A DNA stretch of 64,000 nt from Aquicella lusitana (GTDB lineage Bacteria; Pseudomonadota; Gammaproteobacteria; DSM-16500): positions 1,984,001 through 2,048,000 of the forward strand of contig NZ_LR699114.1 of the NCBI RefSeq assembly GCF_902459475.1, written 5' to 3'. Position numbers and translations under genes: made by a program. Within the stretch, counting starts at the first letter, position 1. Every line of letters starts with the position of its first letter. Positions 1 through 8,559 of this stretch are shown one piece after another. The notes below the pieces were generated by a model. It had not been told where the DNA came from and ran no database searches. It saw only the letters and a list, made by a program, of their open reading frames with translations.

Positions 1-303
1 ATGCCGCTCAATGAGATCAAGCAGAATCTGTTCGGCTGCGGCATAAGACTGTTTTGCTTTTAACAAGTTTGCATAATGGATGAGAAAAACAGGGTTATCT
101 GGTTGAATGCTGATCGCTTTTTTAAGTAAAGCCTCAGCCTCGGCAAGCTCGCCTTCTTCGGCATATAAAAGTGCCAGCGAGTGCAATACGGCAGGGTCAT
201 CAGGATAAGTTTTCAGCAAAGCAAGATAACCCTCCCGAGCTTCTTCCAGCCGTCCGGCCTGATGTAATTGCTGGACTTCAGTGATGTTCAGCGACTTTTT
301 CAT
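1..303 (-). CDS. TPR-repeat protein, N-terminal part (cut by window edge)
   Basis: Reading frame open from an ATG at 303 down to base 1, so only the first 101 residues are seen. They form tetratricopeptide repeats: helix pairs with the spacing of TPR units, for example LHQAGRLEEAREGYLALLKT followed by PDDPAVLHSLALLYAEEGEL and then AEALLKKAISIQPDNPVF. No signal peptide is visible. TPR arrays bind protein partners; the downstream domain that would decide the function (for example a sulfotransferase or glycosyltransferase) lies outside the window. The gene is divergent from the EPSP-synthase-family gene, with 70 bp between the two starts. Confidence 0.8.
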   Translation of the reverse strand, partial: MKKSLNITEVQQLHQAGRLEEAREGYLALLKTYPDDPAVLHSLALLYAEEGELAEAEALLKKAISIQPDNPVFLIHYANLLKAKQSYAAAEQILLDLIERH

Positions 304-373
304 ATCTTATCTTTAATGATCTTGATAAATTGAGTATAACGTATGTATCAGCCAAGGTTGACAAGGAAGCCCT

Positions 374-1666
374 ATGCAGCTCACGATCAGGACCGCCAAA
401 GCACCCATACAAGCCAATGTGATCATACCGGGTTCAAAAAATATTGCCTATCGCGCAATCATTTTGTCGGCGCTAGCAGATGGCGTGTGTGAAATTTCGG
501 GACTACAGGTGAGCGAGAATATCAAGCTATTGATTGCTGCGCTGCGCGAACTCGGTATTGTCACGCAGCTAGATGAAGCATCACGGTACTGCATTATTGC
601 AGGTGGCAACGGTAAACTCCCCAAGAAGCAAGCAACTTTATGGTGTCATGATTCGCTTACACTTTCCTACCTGTTAATGGCTATCTGCTCGGCCACTTCC
701 GGCGTGTACTACTTTGACGGCAGCGCATCGTTACGTGAACGTCCGCTCACATTTATGATGAATACTTTAAGTCGTCAGGGCATCCAATTTATCCCAGGCG
801 ATTCACAAAAAATGCCTTTTACACTCGTAGGTGCAGACACGCTGGAAGGAGGCGAAGTCATTTTGGATCACACTGCCAACCAACATATCGCCAGCGCACT
901 GCTCATGATCGCACCCTTTGCACGTTCGCCTTTTACTTTCACCCTGCATGAAACGGTTAACCAAAGCCATATTGATATGACTTGCGCGATGATGGCGGAG
1001 TTTGGCGTACTCGTCCACCGCATCCATCAAAGGCAACTAATGGTACCCGTTCCCCAACGTTATCATGCCAAAGATTATGTAGTTGAACCTGATTTCGCTA
1101 TCGCTGCTTATTTTTTTGCTGCCGCTGCAGTAACCGGCGGTGAAATTACCATCCAGCCCGTCAAGCTTGCGCAATCCAAACAGCCTAACGCCAAATTTCT
1201 CACTATCTTGGAAAAAATGGGATGTCGCATTCGCGAAACCAAAACAGGTCTTACACTTTCCGGGCCGGCGCAATTGCAAGGCATTGAAGTCAGCATGCGC
1301 GATTTTGCCGACACCTTTCTGGCTCTCGCTGCTATTGCCCCTTTTGCCAAATCCCCTGTTCGCATTTCTCATCTGGGTCCACTGCGTCAAAAAGAAAAAA
1401 GCCGCATGACTGCGATGAAAACCGAGTTAACCAAAATGGGCATCCAAGTCGAAACAGGCGAAGACTGGATTAAAATTTTCCCCGGCTCGCCTCTGGGCGG
1501 CGTTATAAACACGCATGCAGATGCCCGCATTGCCATGGCTGCTGCCATTATCGGACTAAAAGCTCCAGGCGTGATCATTGATGACGCAAAGTATGCAGAA
1601 AAAACCTGCCCTGAATTTTTTTCCCTATGGGAAAAATTGGCAGAACCGCTCAACATCAGTGCATGA
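374..1666 (+). CDS. EPSP synthase (AroA)-family protein with altered substrate pocket
   Basis: 430 aa, the usual AroA length, collinear with the family: PGSK at 19-22, RERP at 121-124, KMG repeats, and the C-terminal KTCPEFF block at 410-416. AroA joins phosphoenolpyruvate (PEP) to shikimate-3-phosphate (S3P) in chorismate synthesis. Residues known in E. coli AroA for PEP binding and catalysis are kept (K22, RxR 121-123, Q170, D313, K340, E341, R344, R385, K410). Several for S3P are changed: S23 to N, the NAGT..R loop becomes CHDSLTLS (91-98), the SSQ triad becomes ANQ (168-170), and N336 becomes P. It stands alone, preceded by AAGGA at 364. It may be a paralogue using another acceptor, or a divergent true AroA. 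Family call is firm, substrate is not. Confidence 0.8.
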   Translation: MQLTIRTAKAPIQANVIIPGSKNIAYRAIILSALADGVCEISGLQVSENIKLLIAALRELGIVTQLDEASRYCIIAGGNGKLPKKQATLWCHDSLTLSYLLMAICSATSGVYYFDGSASLRERPLTFMMNTLSRQGIQFIPGDSQKMPFTLVGADTLEGGEVILDHTANQHIASALLMIAPFARSPFTFTLHETVNQSHIDMTCAMMAEFGVLVHRIHQRQLMVPVPQRYHAKDYVVEPDFAIAAYFFAAAAVTGGEITIQPVKLAQSKQPNAKFLTILEKMGCRIRETKTGLTLSGPAQLQGIEVSMRDFADTFLALAAIAPFAKSPVRISHLGPLRQKEKSRMTAMKTELTKMGIQVETGEDWIKIFPGSPLGGVINTHADARIAMAAAIIGLKAPGVIIDDAKYAEKTCPEFFSLWEKLAEPLNISA

Positions 1667-1709
1667 GCGCTGGATCAGCGCAAGACATGGATACTTAATA
1701 GTTACTAAC

Positions 1710-1804
1710 TCTGTACACGACAAAATTTCTAACCGTTCGCCCTTCGAGACGGCCGCTTCGTCGGTCTCGAAGGGCGAACGGTTAGAAATTTTGTCGTGTA
1801 CAGA
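1710..1804. repeat. Large perfect palindrome (41-bp arms)
   Basis: Arms 1710-1750 and 1764-1804 are exact reverse complements around a 13-nt loop. The inner part carries the CGTTCGCCCTTCGAGAC block typical of dispersed palindromic repeats; the outer part starts TCTGTACACGACAAAATTTC. It sits between the convergent AroA-family gene and a membrane-protein gene, so the transcript from either side folds into a long hairpin that could end transcription, although there is no T-run directly after it. Confidence 0.9.
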
Positions 1805-1810
1805 GAGTTA

Positions 1811-2929
1811 CTAATTATTCTCGTCGCTATGCATTTTTCCTGCAGACCAAACCGCAAGCGCGATCTCAATGAGCAGTAATGCGGCGACTACATATTGCCC
1901 ATAACCCGCAATCAGCATAACAAGCACATTTGCATCAGGTTGGTAAAGAAAATAAAAGAGCGTAAACGCATAAAACATTCCGAATGTAAAATTACGCGAC
2001 CACTGCGGCGTGCGATAAACCCAGAGGCCCTTCATGAATCCTTTTAGGCGGATACGTATCATAAGGCGAGAAAATTCCAACAGTTCAACGATGAAAAAAG
2101 AAATCGCTGTCCACCACCACGCTGCCGCTATGATCCAGTCAGGAAATACTTGCAGCGAAATAATAGCAAGGCCCGTAATAGCCATGGCGCCATGATTGAT
2201 GCAATTTGCATCCGGCCAGACAGCCACCAGATGTCGTCTGTGTGAGCAAATAAGATAACGCAAAATCAAGTACAAACCGAGCAGATAAAATAAGAAACCT
2301 GCTATTATAAGCAGCTGGTAACTCCACATCGGAAGATGATGATGGAAAAGCGCTTGAAGCATTAACACAATCGCCTGAGTACTTACCGCCGCCAGCAAAA
2401 TCATGCCATTTTCTGGCATATGTAATCGCTTGCGTATCGCGCGCCAGAACCATTTACTAATCATGGCTAAATAAATAACCCACATCAGAATAGCTATCAT
2501 CGATAACAACACGATGACGCCATGTAATGTTTCTTCCACCTGATCGAGCAACAATACGGTAATGGCTGTACCTGCCACCCAGGTTCCCATGCCTGCACAG
2601 TGATCAAACCGATTCAAGAAAAACAAACCCTGCAAATAGGCATTCAAAAACCCTACAGCCAGATAAAACCAAATGATTAGCACTTCAAAAGCAACCATGC
2701 GCATCACCAGAGCAGGAAAATGAAACTGTGGCAAGCAGTGCAATGCAAATATACCTATCGCCATCACAATGGCGCCGCTTGAAACTGGTGGGATCAGATG
2801 GCTGAAAAAATGATAATAAATTAGGTGCGTAAAAGCCAAAAGCAGAACGAGCAAAACAAGCGGTGACTCGATAAGCGCAGTCCATTCAAGCATCGTAGCT
2901 GGCATCCCTGCATTCAAATGACATGGCAC
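1811..2929 (-). CDS. Multi-pass inner-membrane protein of unknown function
   Basis: About 372 aa, with roughly ten hydrophobic helices spread over the whole length, short charged loops (for example RAIRKRLHMPE) and no soluble domain. Topology and size resemble the TDT/SLAC1-like transporter fold, but I see no diagnostic motif, so the substrate is unknown. The longest frame begins at a GTG (2929); ATGs at 2905 and 2893 are alternatives, the last with AGGG upstream, so the start is uncertain. It is convergent with the AroA-family gene, with the palindrome at 1710-1804 next to its stop, and divergent from cfa. Confidence 0.65.
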   Translation of the reverse strand: MPCHLNAGMPATMLEWTALIESPLVLLVLLLAFTHLIYYHFFSHLIPPVSSGAIVMAIGIFALHCLPQFHFPALVMRMVAFEVLIIWFYLAVGFLNAYLQGLFFLNRFDHCAGMGTWVAGTAITVLLLDQVEETLHGVIVLLSMIAILMWVIYLAMISKWFWRAIRKRLHMPENGMILLAAVSTQAIVLMLQALFHHHLPMWSYQLLIIAGFLFYLLGLYLILRYLICSHRRHLVAVWPDANCINHGAMAITGLAIISLQVFPDWIIAAAWWWTAISFFIVELLEFSRLMIRIRLKGFMKGLWVYRTPQWSRNFTFGMFYAFTLFYFLYQPDANVLVMLIAGYGQYVVAALLLIEIALAVWSAGKMHSDENN

Positions 2930-3018
2930 TTTCTTTTATTATACCTTATCAGGGCATGAATATTTTGACCTTTTCTCTTCAATCTTTGCACATTTTACAA
3001 GCATCCACTTCCTAAAAA

Positions 3019-3057
3019 GCGGAGCCGGGGAAGGATAACTCCGCATAGTTTTTTTTT
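3019..3057 (+). terminator. Hairpin plus T-run in the cfa leader
   Basis: GCGGAG (3019-3024) pairs with CTCCGC (3039-3044) around a 14-nt loop containing GGGGAAGGA, followed by nine T residues at 3049-3057. This is the form of an intrinsic terminator, yet on the plus strand nothing is encoded upstream except the leader of cfa, so it would act as an attenuator or end a short leader RNA. The GGAGCCGG string in the stem recurs next to the cfa start at about 3098. Confidence 0.5.
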
Positions 3058-3109
3058 GAAAAAATAGGTACTCTAATATTATTTCCCGCGTTAGGAATGG
3101 AGCCGGACC

Positions 3110-4267
3110 ATGGAAAAAGTGTCAGCCACTACCTCAAAAGTAAACACGAACACGGATACCGCTAAAAATATTGCACAACAGCTTTTGGAATCAGCCGGCA
3201 TTGCCATTAATGGTCACGAACCATGGGATATACAAATTCACAATGAAGAAATCTATTCACGCGTCTTACATGATAACTCTCTGGGCCTCGGCGAAGCTTA
3301 CATGGACAAATGGTGGGACTGCCAGCGATTGGATATTTTCTTCGAAAAAATTCTTCGCGCCCGACTTGATGCGAAAATAAAAATTCCTTTTCATTTTTAT
3401 TTAAGGCTCCTTTTAGCCCGCATTATTAATTTTCAAACTAAAAGCCGCGCAAAACAGGTGGCTTATAAACACTATGATCTTGGCAATCCGCTTTTCACCG
3501 CGATGCTGGACAAACGCATGATTTACAGCTGCGCCTACTGGAAAGATGCCGCAACGCTCGAAGAAGCACAAGAAAAAAAATTGGACCTTATCTGCCAAAA
3601 ATTGCAGTTGAAACCAGGTCACCGCTTGCTGGATATAGGCTGCGGCTGGGGCGGGCTCGCACGATTCGCCGCCGAAAATTATGGCGCGAACGTAGTAGGC
3701 GTCACCATTTCAGAACAGCAATATCGTTATGCAAAAGAATACTGCAAAGATTTGCCAGTCGAAATCCGGCTACAGGACTATCGTGACATCAACGAAACAT
3801 TTGACCGCATCGTCTCGGTTGGCATGTTTGAACATGTGGGTTATATGAATTATCCCACTTTTATGGCAACAGCACATCGCGCACTCGCCGACAATGGATT
3901 GTTTTTGCTACATACCATCGGCGTAAATGAATCGAGCTATTTCGCAAATGAATGGATCACCAAATATATTTTTCCCAACGGCATGCTGCCTTCCATTGCG
4001 CAAGTTGCAAAACCTACTGAAAAACTATTCGTTATGGAAGATTGGCATAACTTCGGCTCTTATTACGACAACACCCTCATGGCCTGGCATGAAAATTTCT
4101 TACGTCATTGGGAAAATTTAAAATCGCAATATGATGATCGTTTCTATCGCATGTGGACTTATTATCTGCTTTCCTGTGCAGGAGGCTTTCGTGCGCGCAC
4201 GATTCAATTATGGCAAATTGTATTCTCCAAACGGGGTGTCATCGGCGGCTATCTCGCGCCACGCTAA
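3110..4267 (+). CDS. cfa: Cyclopropane-fatty-acyl-phospholipid synthase
   Basis: 385 aa, matching the E. coli enzyme in length. It methylenates cis double bonds of membrane phospholipid acyl chains using S-adenosylmethionine, normally on entry to stationary phase or under acid stress. The SAM-binding motif LDIGCGWGGLARFAAE lies near residue 175, and family blocks such as YKHYDLGN and HYDLGNPLF..MIYSCAYW precede it. The start follows a GGAATGGAGC ribosome site. The leader carries a terminator-like hairpin (3019-3057). The stop is 5 bp from the stop of the convergent FUSC-type gene. Together with psd and the desaturase also in this window it points to active membrane-lipid adjustment; SAM comes from metK. 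Confidence 0.95.
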   Translation: MEKVSATTSKVNTNTDTAKNIAQQLLESAGIAINGHEPWDIQIHNEEIYSRVLHDNSLGLGEAYMDKWWDCQRLDIFFEKILRARLDAKIKIPFHFYLRLLLARIINFQTKSRAKQVAYKHYDLGNPLFTAMLDKRMIYSCAYWKDAATLEEAQEKKLDLICQKLQLKPGHRLLDIGCGWGGLARFAAENYGANVVGVTISEQQYRYAKEYCKDLPVEIRLQDYRDINETFDRIVSVGMFEHVGYMNYPTFMATAHRALADNGLFLLHTIGVNESSYFANEWITKYIFPNGMLPSIAQVAKPTEKLFVMEDWHNFGSYYDNTLMAWHENFLRHWENLKSQYDDRFYRMWTYYLLSCAGGFRARTIQLWQIVFSKRGVIGGYLAPR

Positions 4268-4272
4268 TAAAC

Positions 4273-5328
4273 TTATTGTACAGGCAGCGTTGACACCAAT
4301 TGCAATAACAGCTTGCGCGCCTCTTTTATGTCATAGATGAACCCTACCACGGTTAGAAAATCAGGCGAAATATCCAGCAATTCCAGCTGAGCCGGTATCA
4401 ACGACTTTACCTTATTTTCCAGTTCCGAAATGTCACTTGTGAAATCAGATTCGGTTTTGACAAGCTGGGCACTGGCGAGGTATGCAACCAATATCCTCAT
4501 CAACTCTTCATTTTTTTGCGTGACAATCGTGACTGGTGTAGACAGTTTTTTAATCAGCTCCGGATCTACCGGCTGTGCAGCCCGATAGTCCATCGAAAAA
4601 AATGTATCCGTGAGATGCTCGAGGTTGGTTAAAAAAAAACGAAAGCCCGCACGCAAGCCAGGATTAAATCCCGCTTCATAAACCCATTCCGGGTAATTGC
4701 CTTTTTGTGTTTGCAGTGCTTTTTCAACCTCAGACTTTATTCTCAACAGCGCATCCGCATCCTGATTTTGTCCGGTAAACCGTTCTGTAATACCATGCGA
4801 ATAATTGATTAGCGCATGCAACAACGGCAACAAACCACTGCAAAATTCCCTATCAAACTGAACCGGCAATATGATTTGACTGCATATCACGCCGATGGCC
4901 GCTCCCATCACTGCATCTATAAATTGATCACGTAACGGCGAAATTGCCGTGGGCGATAGGGCAATGACAAGTAAAACCAGAGAAAAAAGCATGATGAGAA
5001 AAAAAGTTTTATTCTGTACCGGGCGATAGATGAATGTCAGATAACCACTGAGCATAAAGATGGCACTAATCAACAGATAAATCACACTCCGCTGCTTTAT
5101 AACTGTCAGCGCCAGTGCAAAGACCAGTATACCTGTCAGCACAATGAGCGAGTAGAGCAATCCCTGACGCAGCGGTGTGCCGCGCGTTGTTTGGCTTACC
5201 AGAAATGCTGTCAGCACAAGAAAACCTTCACCGCCGTAGGCCAAATGCTGATTGGCGTATACTGAAAGAAAAATAGCCACACCTGCGCTTATGGCATGAC
5301 GAGCAGTAAATGATTTCAGCCAAGTCAT
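4273..5328 (-). CDS. FUSC-type inner-membrane protein (second of pair)
   Basis: 351 aa. The N-terminal 150 residues hold about six membrane helices typical of the FUSC/aromatic-acid exporter fold, with the family-like segment YGGEGFLVLTAFLVSQTT..TPLRQG. The remaining part is soluble and helical, presumably cytoplasmic. It begins inside the upstream gene (ATGA overlap at 5325-5328), so the two are translationally coupled. Each is about half the size of YccS or AaeB, which carry a longer chain, so the pair may act as a heteromer. Substrate unknown. Confidence 0.7.
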   Translation of the reverse strand: MTWLKSFTARHAISAGVAIFLSVYANQHLAYGGEGFLVLTAFLVSQTTRGTPLRQGLLYSLIVLTGILVFALALTVIKQRSVIYLLISAIFMLSGYLTFIYRPVQNKTFFLIMLFSLVLLVIALSPTAISPLRDQFIDAVMGAAIGVICSQIILPVQFDREFCSGLLPLLHALINYSHGITERFTGQNQDADALLRIKSEVEKALQTQKGNYPEWVYEAGFNPGLRAGFRFFLTNLEHLTDTFFSMDYRAAQPVDPELIKKLSTPVTIVTQKNEELMRILVAYLASAQLVKTESDFTSDISELENKVKSLIPAQLELLDISPDFLTVVGFIYDIKEARKLLLQLVSTLPVQ

Positions 5329-6371
5329 CTTACTTTCTCTCTCGCTTTTACTATAACCGAATACAGGCTATTCATTTCATCCTGCAGTGATTTCAAGCTC
5401 GCGATAAACAAGGCAAAAACTAATGGGTCTTGCGCAGCAATTTGTAGCACATGATGGTAGGTGTCTTCAAAGCGCTCGATTTTTTCATTTAAACCCTGCG
5501 TATTAATATGGTATCTTTTGCCGCGCAAAACAGCCATCATGTCAGAAAAAATAGCATGGATTTGCTCGCCTATGGCAGTTAATTCCTCTGCGCACACTGA
5601 TAAAACAGTATAATCACCCACTCGTATACGCAGTAGCGCACAGTCGATCAACATGCCGTAGAGCACTTCAGACTGGTTGGCAAATGCGGTTAACACCCTG
5701 CTATCGGTTTCAATTTTTTTTGTCTCGGACAGCTTGATGAACTCCCTCAGCTGGCTGATGGAATGCAGATATTGGGTTTTCTTTACGTGTAATCTTCTTT
5801 CATGCAGATAGATGTTTTCTGGGTATGAAGGCGTTAAGAAACAAGTAAATATTTCCTGCTGTAGTTTAAGCAGGCTGCGCAATGTCAGCATCATCCATGC
5901 CTGCAATTCATTCCTCACAAAATAGGGCCAAAATAGAATCTGAGGCAAGCCAGCAATGAGGGTTCCTATCAGGATAAACTGGGCACTGGTCGCGGTAGGC
6001 AAATTACTAACAGAAACGACGGCAAATAACATTATCAGGAAAACAGGAAAAAAATAATTCGGGTAGCGCTGAACCAGATACATGCCTATCCCCGTTATCA
6101 CACTGAGATAAACAGCAAGGAGCAGCGTAAATGACGCAGCGCCGCCTGTTAGCAGCACAGTGATAGCCAGCAGCACACCTGTCGCGCCCAAGACCATTAT
6201 TCTGCGACTGAATGTGTTTCCGAACTGGATCAGTGACAAGGCAAATGCCGACCAGACAATCCAGTGACTTTGCGCCCCTCCAATTTCATGCTGCGCCAGC
6301 AATGCGCCTGACATCACAATGAGAAGATAAATGAAACGCTTGATGGATAACGCGGTGAAAATCAAATCCAT
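5325..6371 (-). CDS. FUSC-type inner-membrane protein (first of pair)
   Basis: 348 aa with the same plan as its downstream partner: about six N-terminal membrane helices (SKxxWI region near 35, then hydrophobic blocks to about 150), a basic turn, and a roughly 200-residue helical soluble tail. The family includes exporters of aromatic carboxylates and uncharacterised YccS/YhfK proteins. First gene of a two-gene minus-strand unit; the region before it (6372-6569) holds two short palindromes and the end of petC. No substrate can be assigned. Confidence 0.7.
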   Translation of the reverse strand: MDLIFTALSIKRFIYLLIVMSGALLAQHEIGGAQSHWIVWSAFALSLIQFGNTFSRRIMVLGATGVLLAITVLLTGGAASFTLLLAVYLSVITGIGMYLVQRYPNYFFPVFLIMLFAVVSVSNLPTATSAQFILIGTLIAGLPQILFWPYFVRNELQAWMMLTLRSLLKLQQEIFTCFLTPSYPENIYLHERRLHVKKTQYLHSISQLREFIKLSETKKIETDSRVLTAFANQSEVLYGMLIDCALLRIRVGDYTVLSVCAEELTAIGEQIHAIFSDMMAVLRGKRYHINTQGLNEKIERFEDTYHHVLQIAAQDPLVFALFIASLKSLQDEMNSLYSVIVKAREKVR

Positions 6372-6464
6372 GTGGGTTCCAAGTGGTGGTTTATCTCGGG
6401 TTATCAGTCATCCAGACTTCAAGTTTACACCTGATGACACTTGCAGTGTAGATTTTGCAACTTC

Positions 6465-6543
6465 ATCCCCGCGCAGGCGGGGATCTTTTCATCCTTGGCA
6501 ACAACAGTGCTAGAAAAATGATGGGTCCCCGCTTGCGCGGGGA
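6465..6543. repeat. Two short GC-rich palindromes
   Basis: ATCCCCGC-gcag-GCGGGGAT at 6465-6484 and TCCCCGC-ttgc-GCGGGGA at 6526-6543, each followed by bases resembling GGATGAC/GGATGAT. The same unit recurs in other intergenic regions of the window (30281, 47237, 53353, 61940). They lie just after petC on the minus strand and may serve as its terminator. Confidence 0.75.
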
Positions 6544-6569
6544 TGATACTTGTGTGGGAATGACAGCTT

Positions 6570-7301
6570 CTATTCTTTCTTATGTTTCTTTACATCTTTC
6601 CAGTATTCGCGTTTCAGCAAATACATAAGCACAAAGAGGATGACGAGGAAACCTAATACCCACCATCCAATACGCTGCTGTTCCTCATGATAGGGCTCAG
6701 CCGCATAGGCAAGAAAATTGACCAAATCCGCAATAGTGGCGTCAAATTGCTCCGGCGTCATGCTGCCCTGCTTGGTGAGCTTAAGCAAGTCATAGTATTG
6801 CACATCACCAAAAATGGCACCGGCATCCGGTTTCGTCGTCAGCAACACCTGGTCACCCTGATAAGGTGCGAGTATATCGGGCATAGCCGTATTGGGCACC
6901 AGCAGATTATTGACGCCGGTAGGACGGGAACTATCCATATAGAAACTATGGAGATAGGTATAAATCCAGTTAACGCCACGAATATCCGTTTCCAGTGACA
7001 AATCAGGCGGTGTGACGCCATACGGCCAGCTCTTGATATTGATCGGCATTTTATCGAGAGTGATTCCCGCTTCTTTTGCCACTTTGTCATAGCGCAGATA
7101 AATCATGGTGTGACAAGTCATGCAGTTAGTAGCAAAAAACTTGGCGCCTCGCTTAATGGATTCCATATCAGATCGATCAATGGGCGCGCTCGCGAGCACA
7201 AGCCCTTTAGACGATTCACTTCCTTCCGCCCAAATCTGGGTAGAAAACGCAGCCACTAAAATGGCCAACAAGATTTTAAATACGCGATGCTGCCTCATCA
7301 T
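6570..7301 (-). CDS. petC: Ubiquinol-cytochrome c reductase, cytochrome c1 subunit
   Basis: 243 aa. Carries electrons from the Rieske centre to cytochrome c in the bc1 complex, on the periplasmic side. Signal peptide at 1-25 (ending TQIWA), heme c site C60-M-T-C63-H64, and a C-terminal membrane anchor at about 213-232 followed by a basic tail. The ATG overlaps the petB stop by 4 bases, so translation is coupled. Third gene of petABC. Confidence 0.96.
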   Translation of the reverse strand: MMRQHRVFKILLAILVAAFSTQIWAEGSESSKGLVLASAPIDRSDMESIKRGAKFFATNCMTCHTMIYLRYDKVAKEAGITLDKMPINIKSWPYGVTPPDLSLETDIRGVNWIYTYLHSFYMDSSRPTGVNNLLVPNTAMPDILAPYQGDQVLLTTKPDAGAIFGDVQYYDLLKLTKQGSMTPEQFDATIADLVNFLAYAAEPYHEEQQRIGWWVLGFLVILFVLMYLLKREYWKDVKKHKKE

Positions 7302-8533
7302 TCTGTGACCCGTTCTGGTAAAGGTTTGGTTTTTTCGATCTTTGAATAAAACGGCATTAGCAAAAAGAATGCAAAATAAGTTACCGTCAACAGTCTGGCG
7401 AGCAGCGTATAGAGCGTAGAAACGGGTTCGCTGCCCAGATAGCCCAAGCCAACGAAACTGATAACAAAGATAACAATGGCAATTTTCGATAGCGTTCCTT
7501 TATAACGAATTGAACGCACCGGGCTTCTATCCAGCCAAGGCAACACAAACATGACGGCAATACCCGCAGCCATTGTCATCAAGCCAAAAAGTTTATTGGG
7601 AATGGCACGTAGCATGGCATAGAACGGCGTCATGTACCATACAGGAGAGATTTCCAACGGTGTCTGCAAGGGATTGGCTGGTATAAAATTATCATGTTCT
7701 ATAAAGTAGCCGCCCATTTTTGGCGTGAAAAACACAACAATACTGAACACAAACAAGAAAACGACTACACCCACCAAATCCTTAACCGTGTAATAAGGAT
7801 GAAAAGGTATACCATCCAGCGGCACGCCTTCCTTATTTTTCTTTTTCTTGATGTCAATGCCATCAGGATTGTTAGAGCCCACCTGATGCAGCGCGACTAA
7901 ATGCACGAAAACCAGCACCGCCAAAAAGAGCGGAATGGCAATCACGTGAAGCGAGAAGAATCGATGCAGTGTCACGCCGGATACGTTAAAGTCTCCGCGC
8001 AGCCAGATCAGAAGAAGATCGCCTAAATAAGGGATCGCACTGGCAAAAGAAGTGATAACCGCAGCACCCCAGTAAGACATTTGCCCCCAGGGAAGCACAT
8101 AGCCGGTAAACGCTTCGATCAGCAGAGCAAAATAGATAACCATACCAATTAACCAAACTAGTTCGCGCGGTTTCTGATAGGATCCGTAAATCAGCGCACG
8201 GTACATATGCAGGTAAACCACGACAAAAAAGGCTGAAGCGCCGGTAGTATGCATGAATCGCAGCAACCATCCGTACCGTACTTCGCGCATGATATGCTGA
8301 ACGGAAGCAAAGGAACCATCCGCAGTAGGGACATATTCCATTACCAGCCAGATGCCTGTGAGAATTTGCATGACAAACACAAGCAGCGAAAAGGAACCAA
8401 AGAAATACCAGAAATTAAAATTTTTAGGTGCGTAATACTCCGTCAAGTGCTTACGCATGAAATCAGTCCACGGATAACGCGTATCCACCCATTCCATAAA
8501 CCGATTTTTTTTATTCACGGCTTTTTCAGTCAT
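7298..8533 (-). CDS. petB: Ubiquinol-cytochrome c reductase, cytochrome b subunit
   Basis: 411 aa, full-length bacterial cytochrome b with eight membrane helices. Recognised by RFMHTTGASAFFVVVYLHMYR and GYVLPWGQMSYWGA (first heme-ligand helices and the Qo region) and SLHVIAIPL with later H ligands. It oxidises ubiquinol and carries both b hemes. The ATG at 8533 is 26 bases downstream of the petA stop, and the stop overlaps petC. Typical petABC operon on the minus strand. Confidence 0.97.
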   Translation of the reverse strand: MTEKAVNKKNRFMEWVDTRYPWTDFMRKHLTEYYAPKNFNFWYFFGSFSLLVFVMQILTGIWLVMEYVPTADGSFASVQHIMREVRYGWLLRFMHTTGASAFFVVVYLHMYRALIYGSYQKPRELVWLIGMVIYFALLIEAFTGYVLPWGQMSYWGAAVITSFASAIPYLGDLLLIWLRGDFNVSGVTLHRFFSLHVIAIPLFLAVLVFVHLVALHQVGSNNPDGIDIKKKKNKEGVPLDGIPFHPYYTVKDLVGVVVFLFVFSIVVFFTPKMGGYFIEHDNFIPANPLQTPLEISPVWYMTPFYAMLRAIPNKLFGLMTMAAGIAVMFVLPWLDRSPVRSIRYKGTLSKIAIVIFVISFVGLGYLGSEPVSTLYTLLARLLTVTYFAFFLLMPFYSKIEKTKPLPERVTE

Positions 8534-8559
8534 TATGTATTTTTAACTCCTTCCTTGCA

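Noticed and set aside
1037-1390. Antisense frames within the AroA-family gene and within other large genes
   Set aside because: They lack ribosome sites and family motifs, and lie wholly opposite well-supported genes.
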